DNA from: Bacidia rubella
Taxonomy: Eukaryota; Ascomycota; Lecanoromycetes; Lecanorales; Ramalinaceae
Length of the DNA: 64,000 nucleotides
Direction: 5' to 3'
Assembly (NCBI GenBank): GCA_032158265.1
Contig: JAVTIF010000011.1
Location: 248,001 to 312,000 of the forward strand
The notes beneath the pieces were generated by a model. The model was not told the DNA's origin. It saw nothing but the letters and a program-made list of their open reading frames with translations, and ran no database searches. Shown here one piece after another: positions 33,374 through 44,769 of this stretch. Position 1 is the stretch's first letter, and each line of letters starts with the position of its first letter. The position numbers and the translations under genes were made by a program.

Positions 33374-36247
33374 TTAACGAACGATGTAGCCAGAGATTAC
33401 CAGTATAAGATTCATGACCCAAAGTACCGACCACATAACTTTGAAATGAATTAACTGCAACGTCCTGCATGCCGCATTGGATTGTGTCGGCCTCGTTGTA
33501 CTCATGCTGGATACAGAGCCAACGCTTGCCAATCGGCTTTCCTGCTGTTGCGCCGTATCCCAAGAGGTATTTGATAAGGTACTGGGAGTGCTGACAACAT
33601 GATCTGTTTTCCCATCAATACTCTTCCGCTGTACGCTTGACGTAAAGGTCGCGCTAATAAAGCCACCGCTCTGCTGAAGTGGGAAACTTTCCCGTGCGGT
33701 CCTCTGGGAAGGGAAGCTGGACCTAAGATAGGAAGGCCAAGCTACAGCCTCCGCTCTTTGAAGATCGTTGTTTGGTAGACCTGCATTTGTTGTGTTCGTC
33801 TTGGATGGACCTTTGGAGGCCTTCAATTCTATAGCATGATGATCCTTCGCTGCTGACAAAGCTGACTGTGAAAACATTGCTGGAGCTGTAGAAGGCTGAG
33901 CTGCTAGATCCTTACTTGCCACTCTTTGAGACGCTAGTGATGCATTGTGTTCCCACTGTGGCTCTGGTGTTGTTTTGCTGGTTGTCTCTGGAGGCAAAAC
34001 ATGTTGTGGTCTTTGAGCAGGCGAGCTTCTAATCTGATGTACAGCACTGAAATGCTCATAATCCCCAGTCGAGCCAGATGTTTCGATGCTGCCGAACTCA
34101 TCGTTATCCTCGTGCTGGCTCGCAACCTTCGCAGGCAATGCATCCGTCATTGGTCCATCTGGCGGGACAAAGGTCTTAGAAGGTTTCCTGCCTTGGCTTG
34201 CTGGCTTTGCTGTAGACTTGTAAGGATGTTTATCGATGTCATTTGTGTATTTGAATTGCTTACCGGCCATTGGGCCCTCAGAGTGTATGTCAACTATATC
34301 ATCCTCTCGTGTACTCGCTCTATCATGGGTTACAAGGCTAGTTGATAGGCTTGATTGAGGCCTAGGATGATTTTGTTCTGGGCGACTCTCTTGCATAGCA
34401 ACAGATACACTCCTAATTTTCGAGACTTCTGTCATAATGTAGCCCTGTGAAGATGCTTCCGAATGCGAGCTTTCGTGATTGCCATACTCCTGCTGACGAG
34501 GTGAGAATCGGAGGAGGACGGCGGAACTATGGCGGTCTTGGCTGGTGTTTCAGGCCTGGGAGTGGGAGACGGTTTTGGAGCAAGCCTAGTCTCGAGCTTC
34601 TTCTCTGTATCAATTGGAGGGTTTTCAGCAATATTCAGTGGCGGAGTCACATTGGGTGCTGGACTTTGGCTCGTGGCCTGAGTGACTACGGGCCGCATTG
34701 CCTGAGCCGGCTCCAAACTTCTCGGGGGATCTAAACCAATGAATAAATTAGGTGTGCAGGTCTTCTATTCGGGATAAATACTTAAAATCCTCGAGGGAAA
34801 TGCTATGATTGGACGATAGGGGTTACCAGGTTCTGGCTTGTACCACTGTCGCTTCTGCGTCGTGTTATTATACGATTGATCCTACTCGTTCACCAAGAGC
34901 TTACCATAATGTCTGTAGGTGGACATGGCAAGTCAGCGAAATTATAAGGAGATGTCAACTTATCTTCTCCATCGACAAGCAGAGCGAAAGGACCTGCCAG
35001 TGTAGATAATTCGCCAGGGTCGAAAGCGAGCATAGTAGAGGGCAGCGCACTTCGCCGGCCAACATAGCCACAGTCATCAGTTGCACTTAGATTGTAAAAC
35101 TTCGCATAAATTGAGGGAGATGTGCTTCTCATGTGGTCAAAACTAAGTCGGTCACTTGTTTCAGGACGGTAACTTACAACGTATATCCATCGACGACGCT
35201 GATATGTTGGGTCAAAGTCTTGTTCCGTGGACTTCTTGACTGTGAGCCATTCGATCTTTCTTGACTTCTAATAGGCACAAACTGCGTATAGGCCTGCTCT
35301 AAAGACCTTGAATCTGTTAAAGTTATAGATGGAATAGAGAGGTTGTTCTGCAGGCTGAGAGGGGGCGTTGAGCTAGCGGTTGTTAAGCCATTAGGACTCC
35401 ATGGATTTGAAACAGACATCTTAGTGCTAATTCCATTCACTGAAGTAATGAGAGCCGTGATAAAAAACGTTTCAAGCGTGCGAGTCCCCAAATACCAAAA
35501 GCTCAGGTGCTTGTTAGTTGAGGGGTACAAAGTAACTTTACTGCTGAATCCCCAATAGGTCAAACCGCCAAGGTGGGAATTTGTCGCAAGAATAGTAGCA
35601 CCTTCGGTCATGGGGGCTAGATGCCTTCCAATGGTGTTCATACAAGAGCTGTCTGCGTTGGTGGAAGGCCAGTAAAAGACATCAACGTTTTGCCCACCAA
35701 CAGCGCATCGACTGCAGCAGTAAGATGAAGCGCTCTCTGAGCCAAAGGCCTGATTCACTGCGGATGTGCAGTCCGGGCTTCTCAACCAGCTCTTTACAGT
35801 AGTGGTTATTTCACATGGATTTGACAAACACTTAGGTCCATCGCCAGTTCCCTCGTTGAAGCAAGTGTCTCTGTACAGACGACGGTAGGTGTTTGGGAAG
35901 AAGTGTAGAAGCGCACTTGTACTGTTACCCTTGCATGTCTTGTTCCACAGGACACAGTACTCCTCGTCTTTTAAGATGTCACTGTTGCCAAAGTCTCCTA
36001 CTATCGCCTCATTAAACATCACAATGCCGTTAGATACTACGAAATACTGATGAGCTGAAGCTAGTCGTCATCTTGGCGTCGACTCACCTTTTTCAAAGCG
36101 AGTTGTTGGTGCAAAACCAGCTATAAAGCCCCCTTGATGAATTGCTCCGTCATCACCAGGTCTCGCAGCATCATACGCCCGGATGATGTCATAGCAGTAC
36201 CAAAGTAGTACTACAACTGCAGCGTAGTATGATCGAGACGTCAGCAT
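33374..36247 (-). CDS. large secreted or membrane-anchored Ser/Thr-rich protein
   Basis: Five-exon model: 36247-36088, 36036-35178, 35142-34905, 34701-34498 and 34444-33374, giving 843 aa. The first residues (MLTSRSYYAAVVVLLWYCYDII) are a signal peptide or signal anchor. Residues ~55-250 are Cys-rich (CVLW, CKG, CFNE, KCLSNPC, CTS, YCCSRC) with glycosylation sites. The remainder is Pro/Ser/Thr-rich and mostly disordered, and the last ~23 residues are hydrophobic (VMWSVLWVMNLILVISGYIV), as in a GPI signal or tail anchor. I do not recognise the family. Exons 1-3 join by strong sites; the joints at 34904/34702 and 34497/34445 (weak donor GTCAGC) restore phase but are less certain, so the middle could differ. 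Confidence 0.62.
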
Positions 36248-37141
36248 GATTGCCTGAGCAAAGCAACTCAAATTTGCTTGAGTAGCATCTTTGGAGTTTA
36301 AGAGCTCGAGATTTTTTGGCGCAGACATTCCACGAAAGAAGGCGCTGTGGAGTTTCATGCAGTGTTAAATTGTAGAGGTTGTGCATATGTGCAAAGCACA
36401 CAATACTCCTGTGAAGTTGAATCAGTCTTGCAATGCACTGCTTTCAGTCCCAACTAGGGACGGCGTCTAACGATGAAATCATTGCCGTGCATTTAACTTC
36501 GCCAGAGATCACTCAAATGAAAAGCCGAAGTAGATTCATTATATCACCGAAGAGGGCAATATTTCCACGATCGTAAAGCAGACCGACATGTTGAGTCCTT
36601 CTCCAAACCACAGTGCATATGTTGAGAGCCTTGAAGGAGGCACTGATTCCGTGAACATTTTATGGACAGCCAACGAAACTAAGTAGAACCACAAAACTTG
36701 ATACTTCATCTTACGCATGCGAAAGTAATGTCACGGCACGTACAGCCCGCACCGCAGGTTTCGCCACTCACGGAGTAAGCCAAGCCCCGTGGGTCTCAGC
36801 TGAGGGGCCTACGTTCCAAGGCTTCACTGCCTACGAACGCTTTGATGCATGATCCAATCTTAATGCATCCGCAGCCACACTGTCAAAGGGACAATTGGAG
36901 CATGAAGTGATGGACAACGCTCAGGATGTTCTGTGAACTCATTGGTCCCGGGGGACAAGTGAGCGCTTTGCATATTAGAGTTGCGAGTAGCGCACCATCA
37001 AAAGGAGACCTCAATGTATACTTGCCCGCCTGTCTCGATGCTTGAGGCTCTTACTTGTATCGGCAAAAGGCTCTGACGGGTGGTTGCGAACCGCGGGCTG
37101 CATATTTGAACGTCTGGCTACCCGGCATGCGATCCTTGACA
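36248..37141. other. intergenic between two minus-strand genes
   Basis: About 890 bases holding the upstream region of the 843-aa protein gene and the 3' end of the HET gene. An ORF extending the signal-peptide exon upstream to 36358 exists but the internal ATG at 36247 gives the better signal sequence. Nothing else seen. Confidence 0.55.
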
Positions 37142-39413
37142 TTAGGCAAGGAAAACAAGCTCCCATTTCTTGTTTTCAAGTGCATTCCAGTCAGACTCAA
37201 GCACCTCCGTCAACAATTTGCGCCGGAGGCATATGTTATCCTCATCCACATCAACGAACAGAAGCTTCAAAGCGACTTGTCCACCCCTTGAAGGACGAAT
37301 TCTCTCAGTGCCGATGACGATGAATTTGCCAAACTTCCTATCCGGCTCGAAGGTCTTGTCTCGTTCCCAAGCCGCATAGAACTGGACACCTTTGTAACTC
37401 GTCAGGATCCTCGAGCAGTTGTGGTAATCGTTCCAGCCTTGGTTCTCCATCTGGAGAATTGCCGTGCTTGTCCAAAAACATAATAACGCAGGACGAAATT
37501 CTCGCAAGAGAACAGATGCGGGAACATCGCGCTGTTCGACCCAATTCCTCAGAGGATCCATCCAGGAATGGATAGCATCATGAGGATACCCTATCTGGTC
37601 GTCGAGGACACTGGTGTCTGACGCTCCCAGAGGCAACTTGATTCTTGTAGCACCAGCGAATGAGTTCTCAGCTAAGGGTTCGGGGACACCTTGGCTGTTG
37701 ATACGGAAGAATTTTAAACCAAGCATCCCCGATAATACTGATCTTCTAATGCTGTTCATATCTATGGACCCCTTCCAACCCACCCATGACCATGTCGGGA
37801 AAGTGCTGCTCGTCAGCTCGCCGTTGGAGTTCAGTGTCTTGTGAGAACAATCTCTTCTAGCTGGAAGCTCGTAGGTCAACCATCCAAGAGCCAATTCCAT
37901 GTGATCCTTGGGCAAGCCCCAGAAATGTTCGTCGTTGGCGGTCTGTCCAAGGACTCCTAAGACTCCCTCCAGGGCGTGTAGACGATCGGCTTCTACTGAG
38001 AATTCTTTTTGTGTATATCGTTCGAGGATCGTGGTATAAATCTTCACCCAGTCTTCATTGTCAACATGAGTTAGGGCCTTGAGATTGTTTTGACCTGAAA
38101 AGTGACGGTATAAGGTTGCACTGTAAGAACCTTCCCAGAAGCTATCCTCACACCAGGATGATTTGTTACACTGCCAGTAGACTTGGTCCGTAGCAAAGAT
38201 AAGACAGCGGGGTGAAAGTAGGCCTTCTTGAAACGTCCAGCCTCTACTGTCCCACTTGGTATTCTCGAGGAAGCCTGAAAATGGAGCATGAGGTGGATCT
38301 AAAGCTTCAACAAGCCAGACATCATTCAATTGGAACGGAATTTGTTCCCGGCGCTGACACAGTCTCGTGATCCCTGGTATACCATCAGTGACGCGAGAGC
38401 TCGCAGCATTGATGATGGTAAGGGCTGCATGTGCGTAAATAGCCCCCATGATATTGAGATAGGTCAATTTGTCTTTGTCATCGTCTTGAATAATGCACAT
38501 CGAGTCTATCCAAATGTAGCGTTCTCCGAGCGCTTTTGTAACAGAAATTGCGTCCCAAATTCCTGGTGGAAGACGTTCTTCCGTCAGAGTGCCGCGTTGT
38601 TTGTAATAGTCGAGATTTGCAAGGCGCAAAGACTGGTGCTGAGGGCCTCCCCAGCAGTAGCTCAGTGCCACCCACTGAACCCCTTGCGAATGTTCCACGA
38701 TGCATTGATCGACGACATCAACGAGCCGTACCGATTGCGTGAACAATTTAGTGGAGGCTTCATTACATGCACCGCCGTGAGAATTGATGCAGCAATCCCT
38801 CCAAGAGTTGAACAATCGGCAGTCCGCTTCGATGGGCCGAATACGGCCTATGTACGGCTCGTGGTTAGGCCAGCCAAGAAGTTCAGATTGATTAAGCATA
38901 GACGCCACATATTTCGGGCTTTGGTCACATTTTTGTAGATACAGCACGTACTCAATGGGATGTCCTAAAGACCTTGGATCGTAAAGCATTACAAGGCGAT
39001 TGAGCACCTGTTGGTCGTCCGAAACCTTCTCGTAGAGGTAGGTGATCTGCGACGAAATGTGTACTTTGATCGCCGAATACTTTGTTGTGGCTATGTGGTT
39101 CCGAGACTCGGATATTCTCGCCTGAACCAAAGAGGCCATCCAGCCGCATATCCAGCAGGTGGTGGCATTCGCGATCGCCTCATCCAGCTGGGTGTGAACT
39201 CCAGTACAATTTGGCCCATCAAGGTGCGGTTTGAGACCGAGAAAAGCGGACAACTTCTCGGTGAAAGGGCGACATTTTGCGCAGATACGGTCCTCACCAC
39301 CTGCCTAAACACTGTTTAGCATCTCTGTCCAAAAACTCGATACACATTCCGAAACATTGGATGGTACTTATGCCACCTACACTGAAGACTGCGTTCTCTC
39401 GTGCTGTGGCCAT
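37142..39413 (-). CDS. heterokaryon-incompatibility (HET) domain protein
   Basis: Exon 1 is 39413-39381 (11 codons) and exon 2 is 39304-37142, with a 76-bp intron whose branch region reads GCTAAAC; product 731 aa. The long frame alone has no ATG at its start, so the small first exon is needed. A Cys pair (CAKC) near the N-terminus is followed by the HET domain at about residues 215-365: VALSYCWGG, LPPGIWDAI, then RYIWIDSMCIIQDD and the Ala-rich helix HAALTIINAAS, after which GWTFQEGLLSPRCLIF marks the usual downstream block. HET domains (TIR-like fold) trigger cell death in non-self recognition between fungal strains. There is no fused NACHT, WD40 or ankyrin module. The partner locus is not evident nearby. 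Confidence 0.88.
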
Positions 39414-39876
39414 TACTATGGGTTGCGTCAAAGATGGCCTAAGTCGGCCGTTTTTCAAGAAGAGAAGACTGCTTCATTAAAGACAAAGATCATATGAACG
39501 ATACACTGCAAACGCGCACATGGTAGGGCCCTTTTTAACACTGTGCGCTTCGTTGACAAGGTCGTATTAAAACCCTGGTATGCTTCAAACAAATAAGGAG
39601 TCGAGGGTGACAGTTGATGGAGGAGGACTACGTGCGATCTTGATATCACACCACAATCTCACGCTCATCCTCAACATCATACTGAGCCCGTCCCGCAAGT
39701 GCAATGATAAGACACGCAGTACTTGACCAATCTTAGCAAGTGTTCGGAGGATGTCACGTAGACCAGAGAGCCCCCCAAAAGAGGCTTTGTTTTCAGGTAC
39801 TCACACTGCCAAGAGCCCCTGGAGCTAAGGTTAAACCACCCGCAACTGCTTTTTATCCCACAATGTGAAGGATTCA
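39414..39876. other. divergent promoter between HET gene and THR4
   Basis: About 460 bases with no gene. It should contain promoters for both diverging genes; no distinctive element stands out. Confidence 0.55.
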
Positions 39877-41814
39877 ATGGCCACTCATACCTCATCGCAA
39901 AGGTATCTCAGCACGCGGGGAGGCTCATATGGAGTATGTATCCCTCATCACAAGTCAATTGACAAGTCTAATAGTAGGCAGCTTTCCTTCGAAGAGGTCA
40001 TCCTGAAGGGCCTCGCGTCCGACAATGGCCTATTCATACCCGAGGCCATACCCTCTTTGCCATTAGACTGGCATGGCTGGCTCAACCTGTCCTTTGAAGA
40101 GCTCGCTTTTCAAATATTCAGTCTTTATATCTCGCCGGCCGAAGTTCCTCCCACCGCGCTGAAGGAAATAATAGACAAATCGTATTCGACCTTCAGAGTA
40201 CCGAGCGTAACACCTACAGTGACGTTAGACGGGGACAAGAAGATACATGCTTTGGAATTATTTCACGGTCCGACATTCGCCTTCAAAGATGTTGCGCTGC
40301 AATTCCTTGGGCATCTCTTCGAGTTCTTCCTCGTCAGGAGGAATGAGGGAAAGACAGGAAAAGATCGTGAACATTTGACAATCATTGGTGCTACTAGTGG
40401 GGACACAGGGTCCGCTGCCATTTACGGCTTGAGAGGAAAGAAGGATCTCTCAGTGTTCATTACCTATCCCACCGGAAAGATCAGCTCGGTACAGGAAGCG
40501 CAGATGACCACCGTGACAGATGAAAATGTCCATTGTCTAAGTGTAGATGGAACCTTTGATGACTGTCAAGACTTCGTAAAGGCTCTGTTTGCCGACGCTG
40601 AGATCAACACAACTCAGCGCCTCGCCGCAGTCAATTCTATAAATTGGGCGCGGATCCTGGCCCAAATAACGTACTATTTCGCCTCTTACTTCTCGCTCAT
40701 CCGCGCTGGCACGTTCGACTCTTCAAAGGATAATCTTCGTTTCAGTGTGCCGAGTGGAAACTTTGGAGACATACTAGCTGGATATTTCGCCAAACAAATG
40801 GGTCTGCCAGTGTCAAAGCTGATCATCGCGACAAATGAAAATGATATCCTGCATCGTTTCTGGCAGACTGGCGTATATGAGAAGCATGAAGCCCACGGTG
40901 GAGTAGCAGAGGGTGGCTTTGCAGAGGACGGTGTAAAGGCAGGGCCTGAAGGAGTGAAAGAAACGTTATCACCCGCCATGGACATTCTTGTGAGTTCAAA
41001 TTTTGAACGGCTTTTGTGGTTCCTATCGTATGATATCTACGGCCTCGACGCCGCAAATGTGCAGCAGAAAAGGCAAGCAGCGGGTGCGAAGGTCAAGAAG
41101 TGGCAGACGGACCTGAAGACAAAGGGGGGCTTCAAAGTGGAAGGTACTGTGCTCAATGCCGCCAAAAAGCACTTTGGATCAGAGCGAGTGTCTGACTCCG
41201 AGACTATGGCTGCCATTCGGGATGTCTACAACTGGCCCAGTACTCCAGGCTCGAGTAGATATATCCTGGATCCGCATTCTGCTATTGGGGTTACCGCTGC
41301 GCTTCGGTCTGCCAAAGCCGAGCCAGACGCTCATAACGTTGCTCTCCTGACTGCCCATCCAGCCAAATTCAGCAATGCTGTCGAACTAGCGTTGAAAGAG
41401 GAGAGGGATTTCCAATTCAAAGATATTCTGCCGTCAGAATTCATCGGATTAGAGGACCTTCCGAGGAGGCTTACACATGTAAAGAAAAGCGATGGATTAG
41501 ACGGACTTAGAAAGATTATATTGGAAAAAGTAGACGAAGAGTTGAATAGACATGTGCACTTGTATCAGAGCCCGATCATAAGCCCAAGATCGTTTGAACC
41601 TGCGTCACTCATCAAGTACCTTAACGCTCGGATCAGATCATTATGTCGTAGCAATTCATGGATGCTAAAAATAGCAACCCCATCCTCCATCCTCGTCCAC
41701 CATTCCCCTAACAAAATTTCAATGCACAACACGAACAATGTCCGCCCCCGGCCTCCGCTCCCGCACCACAGTCCCCACGACTTCTCCTTCTACAACCTCC
41801 TCCCTCCCCTCTGA
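39877..41814 (+). CDS. THR4: threonine synthase
   Basis: PLP enzyme converting O-phosphohomoserine to threonine, the last step of threonine synthesis in the cytosol. The start motif SSQRYLSTRGG and LSFEEVILKGLASDNGLFIPE are split by a 48-bp stretch (39934-39981) with GTATGT and GGCAG ends and no stop codon; excising it restores the family sequence, so it is called as an in-frame intron (exons 39877-39933 and 39982-41814). The PLP lysine sits in GPTFAFKDVALQ, and GATSGDTGSAA binds the phosphate. Homology ends near VDEELNRH (~41553); the open frame then runs another ~85 codons of unrelated sequence, overlapping the next gene's start at 41738. The real C-terminus may be shorter through an unseen splice. 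As drawn, 629 aa. Confidence 0.88.
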   Translation: MATHTSSQRYLSTRGGSYGVCIPHHKSIDKSNSRQLSFEEVILKGLASDNGLFIPEAIPSLPLDWHGWLNLSFEELAFQIFSLYISPAEVPPTALKEIIDKSYSTFRVPSVTPTVTLDGDKKIHALELFHGPTFAFKDVALQFLGHLFEFFLVRRNEGKTGKDREHLTIIGATSGDTGSAAIYGLRGKKDLSVFITYPTGKISSVQEAQMTTVTDENVHCLSVDGTFDDCQDFVKALFADAEINTTQRLAAVNSINWARILAQITYYFASYFSLIRAGTFDSSKDNLRFSVPSGNFGDILAGYFAKQMGLPVSKLIIATNENDILHRFWQTGVYEKHEAHGGVAEGGFAEDGVKAGPEGVKETLSPAMDILVSSNFERLLWFLSYDIYGLDAANVQQKRQAAGAKVKKWQTDLKTKGGFKVEGTVLNAAKKHFGSERVSDSETMAAIRDVYNWPSTPGSSRYILDPHSAIGVTAALRSAKAEPDAHNVALLTAHPAKFSNAVELALKEERDFQFKDILPSEFIGLEDLPRRLTHVKKSDGLDGLRKIILEKVDEELNRHVHLYQSPIISPRSFEPASLIKYLNARIRSLCRSNSWMLKIATPSSILVHHSPNKISMHNTNNVRPRPPLPHHSPHDFSFYNLLPPL

Positions 41815-42583
41815 CCCAACTTCCAAGCCGATCTCCACCCCTCCCAAACCGTCCGCCTCCCAGCTTCAACACTCCGAAGACAACCCGCGCCTCACCCTCA
41901 CCGACATCCTCCGCCTCCTCCTCGGCATCCTCCTCCTCTCCACAACCCTCTCATACTTCCTAACCTCCACCCTCCTCTGGACGTACCACCCCATCTTTCT
42001 CCGCCCCGCCCGGATCCGCGCCTGGTGGACCGGGCCCTTGCATCTAACCGATGCGGAACTCACTCTGTACAATGGCAGCGACTCTTCCTTACCAATATTG
42101 TTGGCGCTGAATGGGACAATCTATGATGTGACGGCGTCGCCGCACTTGTATGGGCCGGGGGGGAGCTATCATATGTTGGCGGGGAGAGACGCAACGAGAG
42201 CGTTCGTGACGGGTTGTTTTGCAGAGGATTTGAATGGGGATTTGAGGGGGGTGGAGGAGATGTTTTTGCCGGAGGATTATCATGAAGGGGGGGATGGGGA
42301 GGGAGGTAATGGTGTTGTGGAGGAGAGGGAGGAGAGGAGGGAGAGGAAGTTGGTGAGGGAACGGGAGAGGAGGGTTGCGAGGAAGAAGGTTTGGGAGAGT
42401 GTTGAGGGTTGGAGGACATTGTTTGATGAGGGGAAGGGGGGGAAGTATTTTTTTAGGGGATGGGTGGAACGGGGCGATGGGAGTGGATGGGGAGGGTGGG
42501 GGGAGCGGAAGGAGCTTTGTGAGCAGGCGAAGAAGGGACGGGGGAGGAGGGAGGCGGGGGATGTGGGTGGTAAAGGGATATAA
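41738..42583 (+). CDS. cytochrome-b5-like (MAPR-type) haem/steroid-binding membrane protein
   Basis: Single exon, 281 aa. A Ser/Thr/Pro-rich start leads to one membrane span at about residues 53-80 (LRLLLGILLLSTTLSYFLTSTLLW). The following domain (about residues 98-170) matches the membrane-associated progesterone-receptor type b5 fold: LTDAELTLYNG, ILLALNGTIYDVTAS, YGPGGSYHMLAGRDATRAFVTGCF. The Tyr residues used for haem in MAPR proteins are in the expected positions, and the HPGG loop of true cytochrome b5 is absent. The C-terminal ~110 residues are strongly charged (E/R-rich) and then Gly-rich. Its 5' end overlaps the open frame of THR4 by 77 bases in another frame. Likely an ER protein; function unproven. 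Confidence 0.82.
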   Translation: MSAPGLRSRTTVPTTSPSTTSSLPSDPTSKPISTPPKPSASQLQHSEDNPRLTLTDILRLLLGILLLSTTLSYFLTSTLLWTYHPIFLRPARIRAWWTGPLHLTDAELTLYNGSDSSLPILLALNGTIYDVTASPHLYGPGGSYHMLAGRDATRAFVTGCFAEDLNGDLRGVEEMFLPEDYHEGGDGEGGNGVVEEREERRERKLVRERERRVARKKVWESVEGWRTLFDEGKGGKYFFRGWVERGDGSGWGGWGERKELCEQAKKGRGRREAGDVGGKGI

Positions 42584-42777
42584 GGTGATTTGAAGGTTCG
42601 GGGCAACTTGAGTAAGTGCGGTTGGGATATCTTTGATAACCTTTGGATATGCTTGGCGATTCAGACAGTTTGGGAAGACGAGATTGGACAATCGATGTGC
42701 AAAGACTGTCAATATGCTTCTTGATATCTTGAACCTAGCAAATCAATCTCAGTCTCCCCGCAATCTCCACACCATGC

Positions 42778-43197
42778 CTATTCCGCCGTAATCGCCCTAG
42801 TATAAACGTTCAATCTCGAGTGTCCAACGACCTTTTTGATCTGACCCTTGTCCTCCAAATCTTTCAGCGCCTGCCTTGCGAGACTACCATTGATCTTCAA
42901 TCTATCCACTAGTGTGGCGACTGTAATGAGACGGTAGGATTGAACATCTTTGTAGAGTTTGTCGGATGTGGCTTTGTCGAGCACGACGGCATGATTGGCC
43001 TTGTCCTTAACTGACGAGAGGTAGGCGTCAGTCTAGGTGATAGAGAATTGGGAGAATAGCAGAGAGAGCTATTGTTGTACCTTTTCCTTTCGACCACTTC
43101 TTCTTTTGCTTCTTGCCTGCTGTGGCTGCTGCAGGAGCCTAATGGAGAGAGAGTCAGTCAATGTCCCTATAAACACAAGAATTTGTGGGCTAACCAT
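42778..43197 (-). CDS. RPS25: 40S ribosomal protein eS25
   Basis: Three exons: the initiator ATG alone (43197-43195), 43138-43081 and 43010-42778; introns of 56 and 70 bp; 97 aa. After the Ala/Lys-rich start (GKKQKKKWSKGKVKDKANH) comes the winged-helix body: LYKDVQSYRLITVATLVDRL, LARQALKDLEDKGQIKKVV and the end HSRLNVYTRA. eS25 sits on the head of the small ribosomal subunit near the E site. Length equals typical fungal orthologues (~97-108 aa). An intron immediately after the start codon is a common feature of ribosomal-protein genes. It diverges from the next plus-strand gene. Confidence 0.93.
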
Positions 43198-43581
43198 GGT
43201 TGGAGTTGATCAGACGCGTTGTGTGCGGATGTTGCTGATGAGATGAAGTCGTTCGCAATGGTCGCCGTCAATGTGGGGTCTTGGCGAGGCTAGGCCGGAT
43301 CTGGTTTCCCTTCAGTATCTTAATATCTATGTCTGCCATATTATATTACTCTCGTGAAACAAGATTACTGACTGAGTAAGCTCACAGTGCAAAGCTGCAC
43401 CCACGAAGCTTGATACCCTCTATCGGAATCTCTCAGAACCCGTCAAAAGCAACTCACCTCGCGTATGCTACATGATTATGCATCCTGTCAGCAGGCCCCG
43501 CATCCTTAGCTCCTAGGTCGTCTTTCCCTCTCCACATACCCTCCGTCTTACCCACGTACACCATCACTCCGACCGCTCATC
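43198..43581. other. divergent promoter region
   Basis: About 380 bases between RPS25 (minus) and the decarboxylase-fold gene (plus). T/C-rich tracts occur but no motif could be assigned with certainty. Confidence 0.5.
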
Positions 43582-44526
43582 ATGACAGACCCATCGCCCC
43601 TCTCCTCCTCCACCTCCTCCTCGCTCCCTCTCGCCCCTCCTCCCTGGACTTGCAAAGCAACTGCGTACATCCTCCCCTTCTTCACCTCCTCCAAAACCCC
43701 ACTCCCTACCTCACGCACCCACGCACCGCTCGAAGCCCGGTCCTCAGCCTGGATCAGCGGCGAGCACAGCGGCGAGCACAAAGGGGGCTGCGGCTTTGTT
43801 CAGATCCTCCGGTACACAGACACGCCCGTGGGCGCATACGATGAATTGGTAGTGATGCCGGGTTATTTCGAGGCGCCGGAGAATGTGGGGTGTAAGGGGA
43901 AACACCTACGGATTACGGGGATCTGGGTTAGTCAGGAAGCGACGTGTTTCAATGGACGGAGGAATTGGAATATTCCGAAGTGAGTAAATTCCATCTGATT
44001 GATTTATGAGTATTGGGATTGTGGACGAATTACTAAGAGGGATGGCAGACACGTCGCGACGTTCAAATTCACACCTACTACATCTGCTGCACTGCCACTA
44101 AAAGTTGAGGTCTCGGATCCGAAATCGAGCGCTCCTTTCTTTACTGCTACTGTCCACCCAACGCCCTATACGCCCACGTTCCCCTTCTCAAGCTCCTGGC
44201 AAGGCTACTTTGGCTTGCCGACGTATTGCCTGCAACCCCCACTCCCAACTGGTGAGAACGCGGAGGTAGAAGTTGGGACGGAAGCGTGGATGCGAAGCGC
44301 ACCGAGCTTGAAGACGTCAAGGGCTCGGATAGTCTGGCTGGATATGGAACAGCCGAAGAAAGACTCAGCGGCCGCCAGCGCTGGAACTTCGGAAGGTGAT
44401 GCCTTGCTTGCGAAGGAGGATAATTGGTGGCCCGGCTGGCGGAAGTGGAGGTTAGGTATGGTGCTGGAGGATGCGACATTGCATCTTGGACATCCTGAGC
44501 TATATCATGCTTCACCAAAGCTATGA
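43582..44526 (+). CDS. acetoacetate-decarboxylase-fold protein
   Basis: Exons 43582-43979 and 44049-44526 (69-bp intron), 291 aa. The conserved fungal pattern is visible: PPWTCKATAYILPFF at the start, GGCGFVQILRYTDTPVGAYDELVVMPG, then GIWVSQEATCFNGRRNWNIPKHVA across the splice joint, and later PFFTATV and SSWQGYFGL. These fit the acetoacetate decarboxylase beta-barrel superfamily as found in filamentous fungi. The bacterial enzyme's Schiff-base lysine cannot be placed with confidence, so catalysis is unproven. No signal peptide or membrane span is present. The function in fungi is unknown to me. Confidence 0.78.
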
Positions 44527-44769
44527 ACTGTTTGTTGGGGTGACAACTGATGTTATGTATGCTGATGAGAATCATGGCTGTTGCTGAACGCTCTGCACGC
44601 GATGACGGCTCGAATGACTCTCCGTAGATTTAGCCGATATGAACCATTCGAAAATGATCGACTGTTCGACGCGCCTTCTCACAATGTTCTCCGAAGCAAT
44701 GCAATCCTACATCCGTTCGATTCAGCTTGTTCCCAGGAAATAGGCTTGCTGACGAGTCCAAACTTTTCT

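Noticed and set aside
42060..42712. Long Pro/Ser/Leu-rich minus frames
   Set aside because: Antisense shadows of the charged C-terminus of the cytochrome-b5-like protein.
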